Shown here: positions 45,235-54,680 of the stretch, in pieces
How the letters are laid out: each line of letters begins with the position of its first letter
Numbering within the stretch: position 1 is the first letter of the stretch
Source: Nitrosomonas sp.
GTDB taxonomy: Bacteria; Pseudomonadota; Gammaproteobacteria; Burkholderiales; Nitrosomonadaceae
Length of the DNA: 64,000 bases
Assembly (NCBI RefSeq): GCF_019635155.1
Contig: NZ_JAHBZY010000001.1
Span: 124,001 to 188,000, forward strand
Direction of reading: 5' to 3'
The notes under the pieces: model-generated
Seen by the model: the letters and a program-made list of their open reading frames with translations, nothing else
Told to the model about the DNA's origin: nothing
Database searches by the model: none
Program-made: the position numbers and the translations under genes

Positions 45235-46187
45235 AACGAGTTGCCTGGAGGATTACGTTCATGTTTTTATTCATGTCTTCCGTGAATGCGATGGCTACGG
45301 AGCGTGCGCGAAGTGAAACTTTTTCACAAACCGCATGGGAGCGCGGAATTGTAAAGAAATGCCGCTTGCAAAGCGATTGGAAACAAAGCTATTTTCTTTA
45401 CATCCCAAAACAAGGCGCGAGCAATGCCAAAATTTTTGTCACCGTGCACGGGATTTCACGGAATGCTAAGCAACATGCCCGGGAGTTTTCCGTCTTCGCT
45501 GAAAAATATGGCGTGGTTTTGATTGCACCGTTTTTTCCCGAAGATGAATTTCCCGATTATCAACGCCTGGGCCGCAAAGGGAAGCGTGCGGATATTGCGT
45601 TAAACGCCATTGTGGCGGAAGTTGCTCAGCTTACTGGCGCAGATGCAAGCAAGTTCTATTTGTTCGGTTATTCCGGCGGCGCCCAGTTTGCGCATCGTTA
45701 TATGATGGCTTACCCGCATCGTATCGCCAAAGTTGTTCTCGGAGCCGCGGGCTGGTATACCTTCCCCGATCGGCTGCTGAAGTTTCCGCAAGGAACCATG
45801 GCGTCTCATAACCTACCGCTGATACGCTTCAATCCCGAGCAATTTTTACAGATTCCCGTTTGTGTTTTAATCGGAGAGCGGGACAATCATCGTGATCGTG
45901 AGCTTAATCAATCATCTCGAATCGATCGTTTGCAAGGCAGTACCCGCATTGAACGGGGAAAGCGATGGATTGAAGCAATGTCGGCACAAGCGCACGCTTT
46001 CGGATTGCCGGCAAACTATTCATTACAACTGCTTCCCGATTCGCCGCATTCGTTTTCCATCAGCATGCGGCGCGGTGAAATGGGTGAAAGAACCTTTGAC
46101 TTTTTGTTTGCTGACGATGTGGCTATTCCCTCCGGCATGCTTCGTCAGCTTACTTTTTCAAGCGCATTGACGATTAATCGCGCCTAA
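45231..46187 (+). CDS. Exported alpha/beta hydrolase
   Basis: An esterase-like protein of about 319 residues. The nucleophile elbow is 'LFGYSGGAQFAHRYM', with 'VTVHGISRNAKQ' forming the oxyanion region and 'PDSPHSFSI' probably holding the catalytic His, as in PHB depolymerase-like hydrolases. TTG 45231 overlaps the exporter stop (TTGA) and gives a good signal peptide with basic n-region ending 'VNAMA'. ATG 45261 has a better ribosome site (GGAGG nine bases upstream) but a shortened signal. Either way export is likely. Substrate unknown. Confidence 0.7.
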   Translation: MKRVAWRITFMFLFMSSVNAMATERARSETFSQTAWERGIVKKCRLQSDWKQSYFLYIPKQGASNAKIFVTVHGISRNAKQHAREFSVFAEKYGVVLIAPFFPEDEFPDYQRLGRKGKRADIALNAIVAEVAQLTGADASKFYLFGYSGGAQFAHRYMMAYPHRIAKVVLGAAGWYTFPDRLLKFPQGTMASHNLPLIRFNPEQFLQIPVCVLIGERDNHRDRELNQSSRIDRLQGSTRIERGKRWIEAMSAQAHAFGLPANYSLQLLPDSPHSFSISMRRGEMGERTFDFLFADDVAIPSGMLRQLTFSSALTINRA

Positions 46188-46211
46188 GCATGCGCCCGGA
46201 AGTCAGAGCTC

Positions 46212-47552
46212 ATGATGAAAGTTTTTTTGTTAAGCATGCTGATGGTCACTCTGTATTGTTTGTTCGTGCCAACGGATGGGTATGCTCAAGAAGATACATT
46301 CGATACTTTCCAAGAGCCGGCAGTCAAGAACAACACGGATAAGAAGAAAAAGAGCAAGAGAAGAAAGTCCGGGTTTTTCTTTAAAGATTCCGGCACCGGT
46401 TATCGCTGGAGCAATGGCCGCAATGAAATCCGGCTAGGTGGTTTTCTGCAATTGGATTCACGCACTTATTTTGAAGACGGTATCGATTTAGGAAAAGATA
46501 ATTTTCTGTTGCGGCGTATCCAGCCATTGCTCGAAGTCAGGCTCGGCAAGACCTATCGTTTTTATATCTTGCCAAGTTTTTCAGCGGCGCCCGGTATTCT
46601 CGATGTTTATGCCGAACGCCGTTTCCACAGATCATTTAATCTGCGTGCCGGTAAATTCAAGGCGCCGTTTGGCTTGGAGCGATTGCAATCGGCTACGGCG
46701 CTGGCGTTTAACGAACGCGCCTTTCCGACTAATTTGGCTCCCAATCGTGAAATCGGCGCGCAAATCTTTGGTGAAATCCTTGGGGGCACGACCGAGTATC
46801 AGCTTGGTATTTTTAGCGGAAATATCGATAACAGTGCCGGTTTGCGTGACAGTGTCATTAATTCGAATAACAGCGGTTTTGATTTTGTCGCGCGTGTATT
46901 TGCGCACCCGTTAAAACATACCGGACCGGAATTCCTGGAAGGATTGGGATTGGGCATCGCCTATAGTTATGGAACGCAGCGCGGCAGCAGCCAAGCGGGC
47001 GATGCAAATTTACCCGCCTTTATTTCACCGGGACAGCAATCGATTGCTAGGTACGCGAGAGGGGCTCACGCGGATGGCAGCCGGGAACGGATCGGTCCGC
47101 AACTTTATTATCATTGGGGGCCGTTTGGAATTATGAGTGAGTACACGATCTCTCAGCAGAATATCAGGTTCGGCACGGTTAGCGACAAAGTTACAAACGA
47201 TGCTTTCCAAGTTCAATTATCGTGGGTACTGTTGAATGGTGATGCTTCTTTTCGAAGAATGCGCCCTAGCAAACCTTTCGCCCTGGAAAGCATCGGCTCG
47301 TTAGGCGCGGTGCAATTGGTGGCGCGATACTCGGCACTGAACCTTGATACCAAAGCATTCGCGCACGGCTTGTTCGATCGGGATCGCTCGGTAAGCAAAG
47401 CGCAGGACTTCGGCATCGGCATCAATTGGTATCTCAACCGGAACGTGAAATTCCAAATAGACTACGATCAAACGCATTTTAGCCATGGCGCAGCCGATCA
47501 TCATCGGCCTACCGAGAAAATCTTGTTTTCGCGCATGCAGATTGCGTTTTGA
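46212..47552 (+). CDS. OprP/OprO-type porin
   Basis: A 446-residue outer-membrane porin of the phosphate-selective porin O/P family. A signal peptide ends near 'DGYAQ'. Residues 38-50 are a strikingly basic run ('DKKKKSKRRKSG') before the barrel begins at 'GYRWSNGRNEIRLGGFLQLD'. 'RAGKFKAPFGLERLQS' is a family hallmark, and the C terminus ends 'RMQIAF' with the expected terminal Phe. In OprP, anion selectivity comes from Lys and Arg inside the pore. It lies 24 bases after the hydrolase and ends the plus-strand arm. Confidence 0.87.
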   Translation: MMKVFLLSMLMVTLYCLFVPTDGYAQEDTFDTFQEPAVKNNTDKKKKSKRRKSGFFFKDSGTGYRWSNGRNEIRLGGFLQLDSRTYFEDGIDLGKDNFLLRRIQPLLEVRLGKTYRFYILPSFSAAPGILDVYAERRFHRSFNLRAGKFKAPFGLERLQSATALAFNERAFPTNLAPNREIGAQIFGEILGGTTEYQLGIFSGNIDNSAGLRDSVINSNNSGFDFVARVFAHPLKHTGPEFLEGLGLGIAYSYGTQRGSSQAGDANLPAFISPGQQSIARYARGAHADGSRERIGPQLYYHWGPFGIMSEYTISQQNIRFGTVSDKVTNDAFQVQLSWVLLNGDASFRRMRPSKPFALESIGSLGAVQLVARYSALNLDTKAFAHGLFDRDRSVSKAQDFGIGINWYLNRNVKFQIDYDQTHFSHGAADHHRPTEKILFSRMQIAF

Positions 47553-47594
47553 CCCTCAATGACGCTACCTGGCGCGGATTGAACGCTTACCTTG

Positions 47595-47969
47595 TCATTC
47601 TGAGTTATCCGCCGGCTTATCAACTGCAATATGCCGAATCAATCCTTCGATCGTGAAGAATATCCGTTCCAGACCGTGCCGTTCGACTTTCTTGCCGGAT
47701 TCAGTATCGCTGCCGGTCATGGTGAAGGCGAATTCCACACCGTTGTTTTCAATTTCCCGATAACCGGAAACCTCCCAATGCGCATCCGGAAAACGGGTAA
47801 AAAAACCGGCCATCATCGAATAAATGATATCGCGGCCCTGGAACTCGCCGAAGAATGCGGAGTGATAGGTGGCGTCGGCAGCGAACAGAGGTTGAATGCG
47901 TGCGAGATCGTGCAGATTGGATAAAGTCACGTAGTTTTTTGCCAATTCGATGTGTGAAAAATTATTCAT
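47595..47969 (-). CDS. SnoaL-like/NTF2 superfamily protein
   Basis: A 124-residue protein with the cone-shaped NTF2-like fold: 'LAKNYVTLSNLHDLARIQPL', 'ATYHSAFFGEFQGRDIIYSM' and 'RFPDAHWEVSGYREI'. Members include ketosteroid isomerase-like enzymes and many proteins of unknown role; no catalytic residues can be named here. It lies 40 bases downstream of yaaA on the same strand and is convergent with the porin gene. Confidence 0.8.
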   Translation of the reverse strand: MNNFSHIELAKNYVTLSNLHDLARIQPLFAADATYHSAFFGEFQGRDIIYSMMAGFFTRFPDAHWEVSGYREIENNGVEFAFTMTGSDTESGKKVERHGLERIFFTIEGLIRHIAVDKPADNSE

Positions 47970-48008
47970 GGTGTATTCGATAAAAATCCGGATTATGGTT
48001 ACAGGCTA

Positions 48009-48791
48009 TCAGGCTGCTTTGGTTTCGGCGCGGGTAAACACCCAGTCATCCTTGCCGCTGTCGCCCGCGCTAAAGCGATAACCCGCTACGGTAAAGTTTT
48101 TGATGCCTTCGGGATCGGTCAATCGGTTTTGGATAATATAGCGGCTCATCATGCCGCGGGCCTTTTTGGCGAAGAAACTGATGATTTTGTATACGCCGTT
48201 TTTCTCGTCTTTGAAGATTGGCGTAATGATGCGGGCATTGAGGGAATCCGGCTTGACCGATTGAAAATACTCGTTCGATGCCAGGTTGATCAAGACGGCA
48301 TCTTGCTGTTTTTGCAATTCCCGGTTCAATGACTGGGTGATGGTGTCGCCCCAGAATTCGTAGAGATTGTTACCGCGCGAATTTTTAAGCGCGGTGCCCA
48401 TTTCCAGCCGGTATGGCTGCATCAAATCGAGCGGCCGCAATACACCGTACAATCCCGACAAAATGCGCAAATGATCTTGCGCGAACGCCCATTCATCGGT
48501 TGTCAGGGTGTCGGCATCCAGGCCGGTATACACATCGCCTTTAAACGCAAAGATTGCTTGCTTGGCGTTACGCAGCGTAAACGGCCGTTTCCAAGCGAAA
48601 TAGCGATTGGAGTTGAGCGTCGCCAGCTTCGGGCTGATCGACATCATCGCGCCGATTTGGCCGGGTTCCAGTTTTCGCAATGTTTCGATCAGCAGCGCCG
48701 AATCGTCCAGAAAATCCGGCTGCGTATGTGTTTGCGTCAACGGCGGTGTTTCAAAGTCCAGCGTTTTTGCCGGTGAAATAACAATGATCAT
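48009..48791 (-). CDS. yaaA: Peroxide stress protein YaaA (DUF328)
   Basis: A 260-residue protein from ATG 48791 ('[17 protein letters not shown]'), the conserved family start; the longer frame to 48893 reads through the promoter region of the divergent protease gene. '[20 protein letters not shown]' and '[13 protein letters not shown]' are characteristic. YaaA binds DNA and lowers free iron during peroxide stress in E. coli. The ending '[12 protein letters not shown]' differs slightly from the usual but is full length. Confidence 0.93.
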   Translation of the reverse strand: MIIVISPAKTLDFETPPLTQTHTQPDFLDDSALLIETLRKLEPGQIGAMMSISPKLATLNSNRYFAWKRPFTLRNAKQAIFAFKGDVYTGLDADTLTTDEWAFAQDHLRILSGLYGVLRPLDLMQPYRLEMGTALKNSRGNNLYEFWGDTITQSLNRELQKQQDAVLINLASNEYFQSVKPDSLNARIITPIFKDEKNGVYKIISFFAKKARGMMSRYIIQNRLTDPEGIKNFTVAGYRFSAGDSGKDDWVFTRAETKAA

Positions 48792-48916
48792 GTGTTTTGC
48801 CCTAAAATAAAAAATACTACCAGATTTGATGATTTCACATTGCTTGCTTGTAATTTGCAACCCAAATCCCCAATTACGGTAAGCTGGAAACATAAAAATT
48901 TAAACAGAGGAGCGAA

Positions 48917-50401
48917 ATGATGATTCGGTATCGTAATTTTTTTATCATAGCAATCGCCGCATTGCTGATGCCGCTCGAATTGCAGGCGCAGGATAATGGT
49001 GTTGAGAGTTTGCGGCAAACCGGTAAAGCGTTTGCCGCGGTCGCACGCAAGGTATCGCCTTCAGTGGTGCTGATTCAGGTCGAACGGGAAGCCGAAGCCG
49101 CGCAGGTGTCGCCGTTTGGTATTCCATTTGGTGATGGCCAGCAATTGCCGTTCGGCGATGATTTTTTTAAACGGTTTTTTGGCGACCGTTTTCCGGACAT
49201 GCCCCGCTTTAATGAGCCGGGCAAGAAACAACCCGGGCGGCAGCGTTCCGTGGTCGGGCAAGGTTCGGGATTTGTGTTTGCCGCCGCCAAGCCCGGTAAA
49301 AAGACCTATATTCTGACCAATAACCACGTGGTCGAGGGCAACGACAAAATCAGCGTCAAATTTCTCGATGGCCGGGAGTTCGATGCAACCATCAAGGGTA
49401 CCGATCCGAAATCGGATATCGCGGTGATCGAAATCGACGCAAGTGGTCTGCCGGCGATTCCGATTGGCGATTATTCACAGTTGGAAGTGGGTGAATGGGT
49501 GGTGGCGATCGGCAATCCGTTCGGCCTGAGCCATACGTTGACAGTCGGAGTGGTCAGTGCCAAAGGCCGCACTTCGCTCGGCATCAACGACTATGAAGAT
49601 TTTATCCAGACTGACGCGGCGATCAATCCTGGCAATTCCGGCGGGCCGTTGGTCAATCTGGATGGTGAAGTGGTCGGCATGAATACCGCCATTTTCAGCC
49701 GCAGCGGTGGTTATATGGGGATCGGTTTTGCCATTCCGATCAATCTCGTGGAACGCATTGCCAACCAATTGATCGAGAAAGGTGAAGTGGTGCGCGGTTA
49801 TCTCGGCATCATGATCCAGCCGCTGACGCCCGATCTGGCGAAATCATTCGATTTGAGTACCGACAAAGGTATTCTCGTCGCGCAAGTGACCAAGAATTCA
49901 CCGGCTGAAAAAGCAGGGCTCAAGCCGGGTGATGTCATTCTAAATTTCCAAGGCCAGCCGGTCAGCGATACCGGCGAATTCCGCAATCGCGTCGCCGCGG
50001 AACAGCCGGGCAGCAAAGTAACGTTCGATATCATCCGCGATGGCAAGCAACGCACGGTATCGGTGAGTATCGACAAGCTTCCTGACAATAAGCAAGCCGC
50101 GCAAGAAGAATCGCAAGCCAGTGATAAACTGGGTATCACGGTGCAATCGATTACCGCCGAAGTGGCGCGGCAATTTGACATCAAACCCGGAAAAGGCGTC
50201 ATCGTCACCGAGGTAGCGTCCGGATCGGTCGCAATGATGGCCGGTATCAGCCGCGGCAGCGTGATTCTCGAGGTCAATCGCAAAGCCGTTAACAGCGCCG
50301 CCGAGTTTGATCAGGCGGTGAAAAGCAGCGCCAATAGCAAAGTATTGCTATTAGTGCGGGACGACGACGTGTCGCGTTATGTGGTGCTGAGCTGGCGCTA
50401 G
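48917..50401 (+). CDS. mucD: Do-type periplasmic serine protease (DegP/MucD)
   Basis: A 494-residue envelope protease-chaperone. A signal peptide ends near 'LELQAQ'. The catalytic triad is His in 'ILTNNHVVEG' near 135, Asp in 'DPKSDIAVIE' near 166 and Ser in 'NPGNSGGPLV' near 240. Two PDZ domains follow (about 285-375 and 395-490). A Pro/Phe-rich insert ('LPFGDDFFKRFFGDRFPD') precedes the protease core, as in MucD. It degrades or refolds misfolded envelope proteins. GAGGAGCG is the ribosome site. Confidence 0.93.
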   Translation: MMIRYRNFFIIAIAALLMPLELQAQDNGVESLRQTGKAFAAVARKVSPSVVLIQVEREAEAAQVSPFGIPFGDGQQLPFGDDFFKRFFGDRFPDMPRFNEPGKKQPGRQRSVVGQGSGFVFAAAKPGKKTYILTNNHVVEGNDKISVKFLDGREFDATIKGTDPKSDIAVIEIDASGLPAIPIGDYSQLEVGEWVVAIGNPFGLSHTLTVGVVSAKGRTSLGINDYEDFIQTDAAINPGNSGGPLVNLDGEVVGMNTAIFSRSGGYMGIGFAIPINLVERIANQLIEKGEVVRGYLGIMIQPLTPDLAKSFDLSTDKGILVAQVTKNSPAEKAGLKPGDVILNFQGQPVSDTGEFRNRVAAEQPGSKVTFDIIRDGKQRTVSVSIDKLPDNKQAAQEESQASDKLGITVQSITAEVARQFDIKPGKGVIVTEVASGSVAMMAGISRGSVILEVNRKAVNSAAEFDQAVKSSANSKVLLLVRDDDVSRYVVLSWR

Positions 50402-50423
50402 TCTGAGCAATTTCCCGAGACTT

Positions 50424-50447
50424 CCCGGAGGATTCATTTCCTCCGGG
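50424..50447 (+). terminator. Hairpin after the Do-type protease gene
   Basis: CCCGGAGGA and TCCTCCGGG pair perfectly over nine bases around a six-base loop, 23 bases after the stop codon. No T-run follows, so its efficiency as an intrinsic terminator is uncertain; it may protect the mRNA end. Confidence 0.55.
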
Positions 50448-50552
50448 CGTCAGGGCCGATGATGGGCACAGTAAATATCGGCTACAATGCTTGGCTTTTC
50501 TTGAATGTAAACATCGCTATTGTCTCCAACTACCGAATCGAAGGCCACCTCC

Positions 50553-53216
50553 ATGAACGATACTGGCAATTGTAATAAATCCAGGTTTAAACCGCCTGTT
50601 GCATGGCTGCTGGGACGGGAACTGCTGGCCGGGCTAAAATTGATTGTGGCTTATACCTTCATGGGGGATAAGCAAGATCCCAAAGATTGGATGAAAGCGG
50701 AAGTCATTCAAGCGCCGAATAAAGACTTCGCCAAGGATGCTTACTGGTTCGATTTCATCGCCGATACCGGCGATGGCATGCATGCTGTCTACAATATCGG
50801 TTATTTGTGCATGAGCGATCTTTGGGTCGCTGATAGCATCGGCCAGCGTCCGGGAGACACCGTTGTCCTATCCGGGGATGCTGCCCATGCGCAACGGCTG
50901 CCGCGCGGGGAATTTCTGTTTGTCGGTGGCGATACCGCTTATCATGTCGCCGATACCGCGTCATTGATGGAGCGCTTTCAAACCCCATTCAATTGCGCTT
51001 ACGACGATCTGGTCAAGAACGGTAAAACCATCGACCGGCGGCCGGTTTACGGCATTCCCGCCAATCACGATTATTACGATGCGCTGGATGGTTTTAACCG
51101 CCAATTCCGCGAGCCGATTTCATCGGATACGGGAACTGATAACGATGAAAAAGACCCGCAGCTCGGCCTGAAAGGCTTCATCCGCACCCAAGAAGCGAGC
51201 TATGTCGATATGCAATTGCCGTTCGGCTGGCGATTATGGGGGTTGGATTCGCAAAATGGCAAGATGGATAAACGCCAGCAAGCGTTTTTCGTATCCAGCT
51301 TCTGTAACAGGCTGGTCGATACTGGCGAACTGTTCGATAGCAACCGTCAGGATGCTGTGCAAAGAGAATTGCAGCAACACGTTCCGTCAAAATTGATCGT
51401 CGTAACGCCCGAACCGAGCACGGTTTTCGGCAGATGGGCAAAACCGGATGCCGCATTGGTGGATACCTTTCAGCGTCTCGGGCTGCAGCCAAGTTTCGTC
51501 GAAAATCATGCGGGGAAATTGGACGACAGTAAATGCCGTTTGGATATTGCCGGAGATACGCATCATTACGAACGTTACTGGGGCAGCGGGCAAGGCGATG
51601 CCATGCCGGCCAATTATGCGTCGGTGGTTGCCGGTGGCGGCGGCGCGTTTCTGCATCCGAGCCATACCGATATGGCGGAAGTGCCAAGGCGCGCGCATTA
51701 CCCGCACCGTAGAAATTCGCACCAGTTATTTACGCGGGCTTTGCTCAATCCGCTGACTATCTGGACCGGCGGCTATATCTGGTTGATTGGCGGCCTGGTC
51801 GCATTCCTGAGTTATTTTGCGGTAACGATTCCGCAAAGCACGGTATCGCTTTTCCAGCAAATTTTTAGCGGCTTTCATCCGGTGCTCGCAAATAAGGACG
51901 GCATACTGTCAAGAATTCAGTCGGCATTGCAGATCGATCCTGACATAGCGAACGTTAGCTTTTTCACCGGCAGTTATGTTTTCAATCTGATGGTCCTCGT
52001 GCTATTCGCCGGGGTACTGCTGGCTCTATGGAGAGCCACAAAACCGGAGAAACAGCCCGGAGAAAATAAGCAATCCGGCAAATTGCAGCAGTTCGTCACT
52101 CGAATAATGACACCCGTAGTGTCGCTGGAAGACAATCTTAAGGCCGACGCCGATGCATGGCGGAAAAGCGTTATGCTCTTCATGACGCCCGTGCTGGCTG
52201 GTGCCGGAGTGCTGATGCTGCTTATCGTCATGAACCACGAACAACCGCCGCATCCGTTGATGGCCGGTCTATTGATGCTGATGTCGGGCGTGGTTGCGGC
52301 ATTACTGCTTTATTTAAGCCGCCGCTACCGGGATCTATTGGATCAACGCAGCAAAACGCACCGCGACACATCCATTTTTCCCGCTGAATTTTATCAGAAA
52401 CTCGGAATCGGTCCGGGAATGGTTTTGGAAGCGGTTCCTTTCTGGGGATACGGTGCGTTAGCCGCCGCTTATCTGATTTTCGGCATGCTGCGTTACGGGA
52501 CTTATTCGACGTCTATCATGACTTTCAATTTATTGATTGTCGTCGTCTGGCTTGTCATGACGATCGGTTTGGTCGCGATTGCCTATTTCTGGGGCGGGCA
52601 ATTGTTCAGGAACGCAACCGGCAAAATCCGGCTGGCGCTGATCGCTGCCTGGTGCGCGGCATTGTTGCTGGCAGTACCGGTTAGTCTGGCGCTTTATGCC
52701 GACTGGGTGAGTTTGTTTGTCATCGCTGCCGCCACCGCTGCGGTGACCTTATTGGTCGGGCGGATTTTTACGCTGGACAGTCTGGTAAAAAAAGAATTTC
52801 CTTTGAGTGATCAAACCAGGCTGGGGTATTTTCTGCTGGCAGCGTGGTTTGCGGTTGGAATTTTCACATTGATTGCCGCAACCCAAGGCCAGTTAATCCC
52901 GGTCGACGGCTGGCGGCTGCTGGCCGCATTTCTGGCGGGTGCGGTTTTTAGTTGCATTTGGCTGGGCTGGTATTTTGCCACCGCTTTAGCATTTAACGGC
53001 CACAATAACGAAGCGGGTGGCGGCAGCCGCTCCGAATGTTACCGGCACATGATCCGTTTCAAATTGACCGGGGACAGTTTGACCGGTTACGTCATCGGCA
53101 TTGATAAGCCGGTAGAAGATTTTACCCAAGCGACATCGCCGGTATTCCGTCTGGTCGATGTTTTTACCATCCATAGCCGCAGCAATCCGCGCAACGATGC
53201 GGGAATGACGGATTGA
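50553..53216 (+). CDS. Membrane-anchored metallophosphoesterase
   Basis: An 887-residue protein from ATG 50553 ('MNDTGNCNKSRF'); a TTG at 50520 is also in frame. Residues 60-390 form a calcineurin-like phosphoesterase: 'FIADTGDGMHAVYN', 'FVGGDTAYHV', 'GIPANHDYYDAL' and 'IAGDTHHYERYWG' supply metal ligands. From about residue 405 onward there are roughly ten transmembrane helices. The last 65 residues are soluble. No signal peptide precedes the enzyme domain, so it may face the cytoplasm. This catalytic plus polytopic arrangement is uncommon; substrate unknown. Confidence 0.75.
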   Translation: MNDTGNCNKSRFKPPVAWLLGRELLAGLKLIVAYTFMGDKQDPKDWMKAEVIQAPNKDFAKDAYWFDFIADTGDGMHAVYNIGYLCMSDLWVADSIGQRPGDTVVLSGDAAHAQRLPRGEFLFVGGDTAYHVADTASLMERFQTPFNCAYDDLVKNGKTIDRRPVYGIPANHDYYDALDGFNRQFREPISSDTGTDNDEKDPQLGLKGFIRTQEASYVDMQLPFGWRLWGLDSQNGKMDKRQQAFFVSSFCNRLVDTGELFDSNRQDAVQRELQQHVPSKLIVVTPEPSTVFGRWAKPDAALVDTFQRLGLQPSFVENHAGKLDDSKCRLDIAGDTHHYERYWGSGQGDAMPANYASVVAGGGGAFLHPSHTDMAEVPRRAHYPHRRNSHQLFTRALLNPLTIWTGGYIWLIGGLVAFLSYFAVTIPQSTVSLFQQIFSGFHPVLANKDGILSRIQSALQIDPDIANVSFFTGSYVFNLMVLVLFAGVLLALWRATKPEKQPGENKQSGKLQQFVTRIMTPVVSLEDNLKADADAWRKSVMLFMTPVLAGAGVLMLLIVMNHEQPPHPLMAGLLMLMSGVVAALLLYLSRRYRDLLDQRSKTHRDTSIFPAEFYQKLGIGPGMVLEAVPFWGYGALAAAYLIFGMLRYGTYSTSIMTFNLLIVVVWLVMTIGLVAIAYFWGGQLFRNATGKIRLALIAAWCAALLLAVPVSLALYADWVSLFVIAAATAAVTLLVGRIFTLDSLVKKEFPLSDQTRLGYFLLAAWFAVGIFTLIAATQGQLIPVDGWRLLAAFLAGAVFSCIWLGWYFATALAFNGHNNEAGGGSRSECYRHMIRFKLTGDSLTGYVIGIDKPVEDFTQATSPVFRLVDVFTIHSRSNPRNDAGMTD

Positions 53217-53265
53217 AAAGCCGGTTTGCAGCACTTTCTCATTTCTCAATACCTTCTAAAATTTC

Positions 53266-54624
53266 ATGACTGATCACTTTGAAGCCGTTATCGAGTCGCT
53301 CAAGCTCGATGGCAAAGGAATAGCGCAGCACGCCGGCAAACCGGTTGTCATCGAAGGCGCGTTGCCGGGCGAACGGGTGCGGTATGAAGTGATGAAATCG
53401 AAACCGCGCAATCATATCGGGCAATTGCTCGAATGCGTGCACGCCAGTCCACACCGGGTAACGCCGCGTTGTCAGCATTTCGGGTATTTCCGGAGCGCAT
53501 GCGGCGGTTGCTCGCTGCAACATCTGGATGTGGCGGCGCAGTTGCAACTCAAGCAGCAAGTGCTGGAAGATGCGCTGTGGCACACCGCCAAAATTCGCCC
53601 GGAAACGCTGCTGCCGCCGCTCGATGGTCCGGCGTGGGGCTATCGCCATCGTGCGCGGCTGTCGGTGCGCTTCGTGCGGCGCAAAGGTATTCAAATGGTT
53701 GGATTTCACGAGCGCATCCGCGGCTTCGTGGTCGACATGCAATCGTGCGCAGTGCTGCCGGAGCGGATTTCCAATCTGCTGGGGCCGCTGCGCGAACTGA
53801 TCGCTAATTTGGCGATTCGCGACCGTTTGCCACAGATCGAAGTCGCAGTGGGCGCGCATGCCACCGTGCTGGTCGTGCGCGTGCTCGAACCACCCGATGA
53901 CGATGATCGCGCAGCGTTGCTGGCGTTTGGCCGCATGCACGGCGTGTCGATGTGGCTGCAGCCCGGCGGATCACAATCCGTCGCGCCGATGTTGGATGAA
54001 GAAGCCAATGTGCTGACGCTGGAATTGCCAGAATTCGGCATCACCCTGCCCTTCATGCCGACCGACTTCACGCAAGTCAATCACCAATTGAACATGCTAT
54101 TGGTCAGCCGCGCGATTGAATTATTGGCGCCGCAACCGGACGAGGTCGTCGCCGATTTCTTTTGCGGTTTGGGTAATTTCACCCTGCCGCTTGCTACCCG
54201 CGCGCAACAGGTAATCGGTCTGGAAGGCGCGGCCACATTGGTCGCCCGTGCCGAACAAGCCGCGCGGCAAAACGGCCTGGCGGCAAAAACCACCTTCATC
54301 GCACGCGATCTGTTCAAATGGACGCTGGATGATTGGAATCAACTGCTGCAAACCCACGGACGTATCGACCGCGTACTGATCGATCCGCCACGCGCCGGCG
54401 CCTTGGCCGTCGCCGAAACATTGGCGGCAACACCTGCCAAGCCGCGGCGCATCGTCTACGTGTCGTGCAACCCGGAAACGCTGGCGCGCGATACCGCCAT
54501 CCTGGCGCAAAAAGGCGGCTGGCAACTGCGCGCCGCCGGCGTCGTCAACATGTTCCCGCACACCGCGCATATTGAATCGCTGGCGGTGTTTGAATCGGCG
54601 GGATTGGAAAGCCTTGATTCATAA
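53266..54624 (+). CDS. rlmD: 23S rRNA m5U1939 methyltransferase
   Basis: A 452-residue SAM-dependent RNA methyltransferase. A TRAM domain (1-60) precedes the iron-sulfur Cys set ('CQHFGYFRSACGGCSLQHL' near 66-84). The SAM-binding motif is 'DFFCGLGNFTLPLA' near 300, the substrate motif 'LIDPPRAG' near 372 and the catalytic Cys lies in 'YVSCNPETLARD' near 405. RlmD rather than TrmA or RlmC is indicated by TRAM plus the four-Cys cluster. It lies 50 bases after the phosphoesterase gene on the same strand. Confidence 0.93.
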   Translation: MTDHFEAVIESLKLDGKGIAQHAGKPVVIEGALPGERVRYEVMKSKPRNHIGQLLECVHASPHRVTPRCQHFGYFRSACGGCSLQHLDVAAQLQLKQQVLEDALWHTAKIRPETLLPPLDGPAWGYRHRARLSVRFVRRKGIQMVGFHERIRGFVVDMQSCAVLPERISNLLGPLRELIANLAIRDRLPQIEVAVGAHATVLVVRVLEPPDDDDRAALLAFGRMHGVSMWLQPGGSQSVAPMLDEEANVLTLELPEFGITLPFMPTDFTQVNHQLNMLLVSRAIELLAPQPDEVVADFFCGLGNFTLPLATRAQQVIGLEGAATLVARAEQAARQNGLAAKTTFIARDLFKWTLDDWNQLLQTHGRIDRVLIDPPRAGALAVAETLAATPAKPRRIVYVSCNPETLARDTAILAQKGGWQLRAAGVVNMFPHTAHIESLAVFESAGLESLDS

Positions 54625-54680
54625 TCGTAAGCGATTTTCAGTACTTAGATGACGGGCTACGATACTCGCTGTTTGCGGGA

